From NCBI RefSeq assembly GCF_037126175.1, contig NZ_CP146986.1:2632501-2696500 (forward strand): 64,000 nucleotides of DNA, given 5' to 3'. A program made the position numbers and the translations under genes. Shown here in pieces: positions 59,498 to 64,000 of the stretch (position 1 is its first letter; each line of letters opens with the position of its first letter). The notes beneath the pieces were generated by a model. That model did no database searches. It had not been told where the DNA came from and worked only from the letters and a program-made list of their open reading frames with translations. Source of the DNA: Pseudomonas sp. RSB 5.4. GTDB taxonomy: Bacteria; Pseudomonadota; Gammaproteobacteria; Pseudomonadales; Pseudomonadaceae.

Positions 59498-60709
59498 ATG
59501 CAGTTCAGCAAATCGAACAAGCTCGCCAACGTCTGCTACGACATTCGCGGCCCGGTGCTCAAGCACGCCAAACGTCTGGAAGAGGAAGGCCAGCGCATCC
59601 TCAAGCTGAACATCGGCAACCCGGCACCGTTTGGTTTCGAGGCGCCGGACGAAATTCTTCAGGATGTGATCCGCAACCTGCCGACGGCCCAGGGCTACAG
59701 CGACTCCAAAGGCCTGTTCAGCGCGCGTAAAGCGGTGATGCAGTACTACCAGCAAAAAAATGTCGAAGGTGTCGGCATCGAAGACATCTACCTGGGTAAC
59801 GGCGTGTCCGAGCTGATCGTGATGTCGCTGCAGGCACTGCTCAACAACGGCGACGAAGTGCTGGTGCCGGCCCCGGACTACCCGCTGTGGACCGCCGCCG
59901 TGAGCCTGGCCGGCGGTAATGCCGTGCACTACCTGTGCGACGAGGGCGCCGACTGGTTCCCGGATCTGGCCGACATCAAGGCCAAGATCACCCCGAACAC
60001 CAAAGCGATGGTGATCATCAACCCGAACAACCCGACCGGCGCGGTGTATTCGAAGGAAGTGCTGCTGGGCATGCTGGAAATCGCCCGCGCGCACAACCTG
60101 GTGGTGTTCTCCGACGAGATCTACGACAAGATTCTGTATGACGATGCCGTGCACATCTGCACCGCTTCGCTGGCTCCGGACCTGCTGTGCCTGACGTTCA
60201 ACGGTCTGTCGAAATCCTACCGCGTGGCGGGTTTCCGCTCCGGCTGGATCGCCATCTCCGGGCCAAAACACAATGCCCAGAGCTATATCGAAGGCATCGA
60301 CATGCTGGCCAACATGCGCCTGTGTGCCAACGTGCCGAGCCAGCATGCGATCCAGACCGCCTTGGGCGGCTATCAGAGCATCAACGATCTGGTCCTGCCG
60401 CAAGGTCGCCTGCTGGAGCAGCGCAACCGCACCTGGGAGTTGCTCAACGACATCCCGGGCGTCAGCTGCGTCAAGCCGATGGGCGCGCTGTATGCGTTCC
60501 CGCGGATCGACCCGAAAGTCTGCCCGATCCACAACGACGAGAAATTCGTCCTCGACCTGCTGCTCTCCGAGAAGCTGCTGGTGGTGCAAGGCACGGCCTT
60601 CAACTGGCCGTGGCCGGATCACTTCCGCGTGGTGACCCTGCCCCGTGTCGACGATCTCGAGATGGCCATCGGACGCATCGGCAACTTCCTGAAGTCCTAC
60701 CGCCAGTAA
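59498..60709 (+). CDS. AlaA-type alanine aminotransferase
   Basis: A 403-residue fold-type I PLP aminotransferase. PLP-site pieces are GNGVSELIVMSLQALL, NPNNPTGAVYSKEVL, VFSDEIYDKILYDD and FNGLSKSYRVAGFRSGW, where Lys of SLSKSYR-like GLSKSYR is the Schiff-base residue (near 240). It closely resembles glutamate-pyruvate aminotransferase AlaA. The ATG at 59498 begins MQFSKSNKLANVCYDIRGPV; a longer frame back to 59156 reads through the msrB promoter and is discarded. It precedes htpX, the order known in P. aeruginosa. Confidence 0.9.
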   Translation: MQFSKSNKLANVCYDIRGPVLKHAKRLEEEGQRILKLNIGNPAPFGFEAPDEILQDVIRNLPTAQGYSDSKGLFSARKAVMQYYQQKNVEGVGIEDIYLGNGVSELIVMSLQALLNNGDEVLVPAPDYPLWTAAVSLAGGNAVHYLCDEGADWFPDLADIKAKITPNTKAMVIINPNNPTGAVYSKEVLLGMLEIARAHNLVVFSDEIYDKILYDDAVHICTASLAPDLLCLTFNGLSKSYRVAGFRSGWIAISGPKHNAQSYIEGIDMLANMRLCANVPSQHAIQTALGGYQSINDLVLPQGRLLEQRNRTWELLNDIPGVSCVKPMGALYAFPRIDPKVCPIHNDEKFVLDLLLSEKLLVVQGTAFNWPWPDHFRVVTLPRVDDLEMAIGRIGNFLKSYRQ

Positions 60710-60715
60710 CCGGTC

Positions 60716-60750
60716 GACAGTGCGCAACGTGTCCTGCGTTGCGCGCTGTC
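60716..60750. terminator. Hairpin after the aminotransferase gene
   Basis: GACAGTGCGCAAC and GTTGCGCGCTGTC form a 13-bp stem with one G-U pair around a 9-base loop. No T-run follows, so efficiency is uncertain. The rest of the gap to htpX (60751-61013) holds no gene. Confidence 0.6.
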
Positions 60751-61013
60751 TGATTCAGCAACACTTCTGCCCTCCCCGCCTCACTGCGCCTTCTACACTT
60801 GCGATTGATATGGCTTATTCGCGCCTGACGTAATGGCGGCGGGTGGCGGCTGCCTGTCAGCCCTTTCGGTTCCGGTCGTGGGCAATGACCTGCAGACCTT
60901 GGAATCCGCTGTAGGACACAGTTTGAAATAGTCACTCGGTTGAATCACCCGGTGCCGCACCTTATATACCCCGCAGTACGCTACATCTTTAGCTTGAGGA
61001 GATTTCTACAACC
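60751..61013 (+). other. Upstream region of htpX
   Basis: No gene is visible. A TTGAGGAG-like Shine-Dalgarno lies 10-15 bases before the htpX ATG. I looked for a heat-shock sigma-32 promoter (CTTGAA, N13-17, CCCCAT) and found only TTTGAAA near 60922 with no well-spaced -10. Confidence 0.4.
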
Positions 61014-61901
61014 ATGATGCGCATCCTGCTGTTTTTGGCCACTAACCTGGCGGTCGTGCTGATAGCCAGCATCACCCTGAGCCTGTTCGGCTTCAACGGG
61101 TTCATGGCGGCCAACGGGGTTGATCTCAACCTCAGTCAGCTGCTGGTTTTCTGTGCGGTCTTTGGTTTCGCCGGTTCACTGTTCTCGCTGTTCATCTCCA
61201 AGTGGATGGCGAAGATGAGCACCAGCACCCAGATCATCACCCAGCCACGCACCCGGCATGAGCAATGGCTGCTGCAAACCGTCGAGCAACTGTCCCGCGA
61301 AGCCGGGATCAAGATGCCCGAAGTCGGTATTTTCCCGGCCTACGAGGCCAACGCGTTCGCCACCGGCTGGAACAAGAACGACGCGCTGGTCGCGGTCAGC
61401 CAGGGCCTGCTCGAGCGCTTTTCGCCGGATGAAGTGAAAGCCGTGCTGGCCCACGAAATCGGTCACGTGGCCAACGGTGACATGGTCACCCTGGCGCTGA
61501 TCCAGGGCGTGGTGAACACCTTCGTGATGTTCTTCGCGCGGATCATCGGCAACTTCGTCGACAAGGTGATCTTCAAGAACGAAGAAGGCCAGGGCATTGC
61601 CTACTACGTGGCAACGATCTTCGCCGAACTGGTTCTGGGCATCCTCGCCAGCGCCATCGTCATGTGGTTCTCGCGCAAGCGCGAATTCCGTGCCGACGAA
61701 GCCGGCGCACGTCTGGCGGGTACCAACGCGATGATCGGTGCGCTGCAACGTCTGCGTGCCGAGCAGGGTCTGCCGGTGCACATGCCGGACACCCTGAACG
61801 CCTTCGGCATCAACGGTGGCATCAAACAGGGCTTTGCCCGCATGTTCATGAGCCACCCGCCGCTGGAAGAGCGTATCGACGCGCTGCGTCGTCGCGGTTG
61901 A
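61014..61901 (+). CDS. htpX: Membrane zinc protease HtpX
   Basis: A 295-residue M48 metalloprotease of the inner membrane that degrades misfolded membrane proteins. Two N-terminal helices ([20 protein letters not shown] and [19 protein letters not shown]), zinc motif [10 protein letters not shown] (near 145), two further helices and the third ligand Glu in [15 protein letters not shown]. The ATG at 61014 is followed immediately by a second ATG. A strong terminator follows. Confidence 0.96.
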   Translation: MMRILLFLATNLAVVLIASITLSLFGFNGFMAANGVDLNLSQLLVFCAVFGFAGSLFSLFISKWMAKMSTSTQIITQPRTRHEQWLLQTVEQLSREAGIKMPEVGIFPAYEANAFATGWNKNDALVAVSQGLLERFSPDEVKAVLAHEIGHVANGDMVTLALIQGVVNTFVMFFARIIGNFVDKVIFKNEEGQGIAYYVATIFAELVLGILASAIVMWFSRKREFRADEAGARLAGTNAMIGALQRLRAEQGLPVHMPDTLNAFGINGGIKQGFARMFMSHPPLEERIDALRRRG

Positions 61902-61921
61902 TCGGTTTGACGCAGTAACGA

Positions 61922-61950
61922 AAAGGCCCGCAGTGATGCGGGCCTTTTTT
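61922..61950 (+). terminator. htpX terminator
   Basis: AAAGGCCCGCAGTGATGCGGGCCTTTTTT-type stem-loop, perfect 8-10 bp stem and a T-run, 20 bases after the htpX stop. Confidence 0.95.
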
Positions 61951-61978
61951 GTACTCGGGATTGTGGATTGCCTGTTCT

Positions 61979-62082
61979 GGCCTCTTCGGGAGCAAGCCCC
62001 CTCCCACAGTGGTTTTTGGTGTATTCGAGATTGTTAGAACACCGATGATCCCTGTGGGAGCGGGCTTGCTCGCGAAGAGGCT
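61979..62082. repeat. REPIN between htpX and tpm
   Basis: Left arm GCCTCTTCGGGAGCAAGCCC (slightly degenerate) and right arm GAGCGGGCTTGCTCGCGAAG are inverted across about 45 bases. The two genes converge on it. Confidence 0.88.
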
Positions 62083-62100
62083 GTTAATACCGATACAAAA

Positions 62101-62757
62101 CTATCGGCCAGAAACCCGATACACACGCTCCTCCAATCGCGTCACTCCCGCCTGCAGAAACTTCCAGCTCTCCCCCAGCACATCCTGCTCTTCCAGCATC
62201 CGCACCTGCCAGTCACCACCCAGCAAGCGCTGCACCTCATCATCGGCCACTGCAAACGGTGGCCCGGACATTTGCGCCTGATCGTAATCCAGTGTGATCA
62301 ATAACCCTTGCACGCCCGGCGGCAGGATCTGCTGCAGATGCGCTGCATAGCGCTCGCGCATGGGGGGCGGCAAGGCGATCAGCGCTGCCCGGTCGTACAA
62401 CGCAGCACAGTCCGCTACATCGTCTGCCGTCAGCGCAAAGAAATCACCGCACCACAACTCGATGGAATCCGCGCGATAGACCTTGAACGGCCCTTTGTCG
62501 CTGACCTGCGGCGTTACCTGATGCTCGCTGAAAAAGTCCTCGATGGCCTTCTGCGACAACTCGACCCCGAGCACCTGATGGCCGCGCCCTGCCAGCCACA
62601 GCAGATCCAGGCTTTTGCCGCACAGCGGCACCAGCACCCGCGCGCGGGCCGGGATGGCCAGCGGCGGCCAGTGACGCTGCAGATACGGGTTCACCTCAGG
62701 CAGATGAAAACCGATCTGATTGGATTCCCACTTCTTGTGCCAAAACTCAGGCTGCAT
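62101..62757 (-). CDS. tpm: Thiopurine S-methyltransferase
   Basis: A 218-residue SAM-dependent methyltransferase of the TPMT family, which in Pseudomonas also methylates selenite and tellurite. Signatures: [40 protein letters not shown] and [15 protein letters not shown] for SAM binding, then [18 protein letters not shown]. Full length. The ATG at 62757 is preceded by GGGGTG. It is divergent from the dioxygenase-like gene across a 104-base AT-rich gap. Confidence 0.95.
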   Translation of the reverse strand: MQPEFWHKKWESNQIGFHLPEVNPYLQRHWPPLAIPARARVLVPLCGKSLDLLWLAGRGHQVLGVELSQKAIEDFFSEHQVTPQVSDKGPFKVYRADSIELWCGDFFALTADDVADCAALYDRAALIALPPPMRERYAAHLQQILPPGVQGLLITLDYDQAQMSGPPFAVADDEVQRLLGGDWQVRMLEEQDVLGESWKFLQAGVTRLEERVYRVSGR

Positions 62758-62808
62758 GCATCACCCCAAAAAAATCGATCAAAAGGCGTTAAAACTTATA
62801 TTAGATTT

Positions 62809-62821
62809 AGATCAATGATCT
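62809..62821. promoter_or_regulatory. Small palindrome in the tpm/dioxygenase promoter region
   Basis: AGATC-AAT-GATCT is a 5-bp-arm palindrome in an otherwise AT-rich divergent promoter gap. It could be an operator for a nearby regulator, but none is identifiable. Confidence 0.3.
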
Positions 62822-62861
62822 GACTGAAGATGAGGCCATCTTACCGCTCAGGAACCTCTCC

Positions 62862-63629
62862 ATGTTTCCCAGCCTGTTTATCTCCCACGGCTCGCCCATG
62901 CTGGCCCTGGAACCCGGTGCCAGTGGCCCGGCTCTGGCGCGTCTGGCGGCAGAACTGCCCCGACCCAAAGCCATCGTCATCGTTTCTGCGCACTGGGAAA
63001 GTCAGGAACTGCTGGTCAGCAGTAATCCGCAACCAGAGACCTGGCACGACTTCGGCGGCTTTCCTCGTGCCCTGTTTGAAGTGCAATATCCGGCACCGGG
63101 CAATCCGCAACTGGCAGGCGAAATCGCCGAACTGCTGAACGCTGCCCATCTGCCGGCACGCCTTGATCCGCAACGACCGTTCGATCACGGCGTCTGGGTG
63201 CCGCTGTCGCTGATGTACCCGCAGGCGGATATCCCGGTGGTACAGGTGTCGCTGCCGAGCCGCAGCGGCCCGGCGCTGCAAACCCGTGTCGGACGTGCGC
63301 TGGCAAGCCTGCGCGATCAAGGCATTTTGCTGATCGGCTCCGGCAGCATCACCCACAACCTGCGCGAACTGGACTGGCATGCCGGGCCGGAAAGCGTCGA
63401 GCCATGGGCACGGGACTTCCGTGACTGGATGATCGACAAGCTGGCGGCCGACGATGACGCGGCACTGCACGATTATCGTCAGCAGGCGCCAAATGCGGTG
63501 CGCAGTCATCCGAGTGATGAGCATTTGCTGCCGTTGTATTTTGCCCGTGGTGCCGGGGGTGAGTTCAGTGTGGCGCACAAGGGGTTCACGATGGGTGCGC
63601 TGGGTATGGATATTTATCGTTTCGGTTGA
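62862..63629 (+). CDS. ygiD: LigB/DODA-type extradiol dioxygenase-like protein (YgiD)
   Basis: A 255-residue protein of the LigB superfamily, as in plant DODA and E. coli YgiD. It has the His ligands in LFISHGSPMLALEPG and VIVSAHWES and the later GSGSITHNL, and PFDHGVWVPLSLMYP in the middle. Such enzymes open catecholic rings such as L-DOPA. AGGAAC precedes the ATG. It is not near any other aromatic-degradation gene, so the physiological substrate is unclear. Confidence 0.92.
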   Translation: MFPSLFISHGSPMLALEPGASGPALARLAAELPRPKAIVIVSAHWESQELLVSSNPQPETWHDFGGFPRALFEVQYPAPGNPQLAGEIAELLNAAHLPARLDPQRPFDHGVWVPLSLMYPQADIPVVQVSLPSRSGPALQTRVGRALASLRDQGILLIGSGSITHNLRELDWHAGPESVEPWARDFRDWMIDKLAADDDAALHDYRQQAPNAVRSHPSDEHLLPLYFARGAGGEFSVAHKGFTMGALGMDIYRFG

Positions 63630-63630
63630 C

Positions 63631-63659
63631 GCCTTCGCGAGCAGGCTCGCTCCCACAAA
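63631..63659. repeat. Single REP element after ygiD
   Basis: GCCTTCGCGAGCAGGCTCGC is one REP arm, directly after the ygiD stop. No second arm is nearby; a terminator follows. Confidence 0.85.
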
Positions 63660-63673
63660 GGCAAACAGCAGGC

Positions 63674-63709
63674 AAAAAAAATCCCCGAACCAGTCGGGGA
63701 TTTTTTATG
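63674..63709. terminator. Bidirectional terminator
   Basis: A-run, ATCCCCGA/TCGGGGAT stem around ACCAG and a T-run. It serves both ygiD and the convergent helicase gene. Confidence 0.93.
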
Positions 63710-63734
63710 TTCGATCAATCAGCTCGAGGGCGGA

Positions 63735-64000
63735 TCAATCTTCGCGGTAGCGACGCAGTTTCAGTTGCTTGCCAGCGACGCGAGTGTCCTTCAGCTTGGT
63801 CAGGAGTTTGTCCAGACCATCTTCCGGCAGTTCGACGAGGCTGAAGCTGTCACGCACCTGGATGCGACCGATCGCTTCGCGGGCCAGACCACCTTCGTTG
63901 AGGATGGCGCCCAGCAGGTTCTTGGCGGCGATACCGTCACGCGCACCCAGCGCGGTACGGCAACGGGCACGACCTTCGCCCAGAGGCATTGGCGCACGAC
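63735..64000 (-). CDS. C-terminus of a DEAD-box RNA helicase (5' part outside the window)
   Basis: About 88 codons are visible, open to the right edge. They form a DbpA-type RNA-binding domain: AKNLLGAILNEGGLAREAIG, IQVRDSFSLVELPEDGLDKL and TRVAGKQLKLRRYRED at the end. This fits the C-terminus of the DeaD/CsdA-type helicases. The stop is at 63735. Confidence 0.88.
   Translation of the reverse strand, partial: RAPMPLGEGRARCRTALGARDGIAAKNLLGAILNEGGLAREAIGRIQVRDSFSLVELPEDGLDKLLTKLKDTRVAGKQLKLRRYRED

Noticed and set aside
60751..61013. Heat-shock sigma-32 promoter for htpX
   Set aside because: TTTGAAA near 60922 has no CCCCAT-like -10 at the right spacing.

Overview
The window is chromosomal DNA of a fluorescent Pseudomonas, most likely the P. 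fluorescens group. The evidence is a pyoverdine chromophore synthetase (pvdL) beside its sigma factor pvdS, an atu acyclic-terpene cluster, several Pseudomonas-type gene neighbourhoods, and many intergenic REP/REPIN elements of the GTGGGAGCGGGCTTGCTCGCGAA type. I see no rRNA, tRNA, CRISPR array, insertion sequence or prophage. Coding density is high. Nearly all reading frames opposite the large genes are high-GC shadows.

Layout. 1-1737: a truncated unknown gene with a GTG start, and an alpha/beta hydrolase. 1940-17073: iron acquisition. pvdL (about 13 kb) diverges from pvdS, and pvdYII lies beyond; a Fur box covers the pvdS promoter, and PvdS (IS) boxes precede pvdL and pvdYII. 17094-17891: a solute-binding protein. 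17985-27137: atuR diverging from atuABCDEF (citronellol/geraniol catabolism via geranyl-CoA carboxylase), with two AtuR-like palindromes between atuR and atuA. 27208-34030: an exonuclease, ppnP, a MOSC protein, cheV with a FliA promoter, a degenerate HPt-like protein next to a NarL-type two-component pair, and a lipid kinase. 34261-39216: two overlapping small ORFs, molybdenum cofactor genes (moeA-moaB and divergent mobA), a small lipoprotein, a pseudouridine synthase, a LexA-box gene and a glutaredoxin-like protein. 39418-46371: a Kef-type antiporter, an Amt-family transporter, an elaB/yqjE/yqjK-like operon, an EAL protein and dgt.

46615-57850 is a signalling block: a BvgA/BvgS-type pair (RocA2/RocS2-like), a Cache-HAMP-GAF-HD-GYP protein, a GAF-type methionine sulfoxide reductase with a DUF815 ATPase, and a SagS-like hybrid kinase. 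57834-63629 holds redox and protein-quality genes: gpx-ospR with a palindromic operator, msrB, an AlaA-type aminotransferase, htpX, tpm and an extradiol-dioxygenase-like gene. The window ends inside a DEAD-box helicase gene.

Themes are iron-controlled siderophore synthesis, terpene catabolism, c-di-GMP and phosphorelay signalling (EAL, HD-GYP, three kinases), and peroxide or methionine-oxide repair. I see no clearly novel large system. The most unusual items are the roc-type phosphorelay followed by an HD-GYP protein with a large insertion between its HD and GYP motifs, the phosphosite-less HPt-like protein, the LexA-controlled unknown gene, and the unassigned truncated gene at the left edge.
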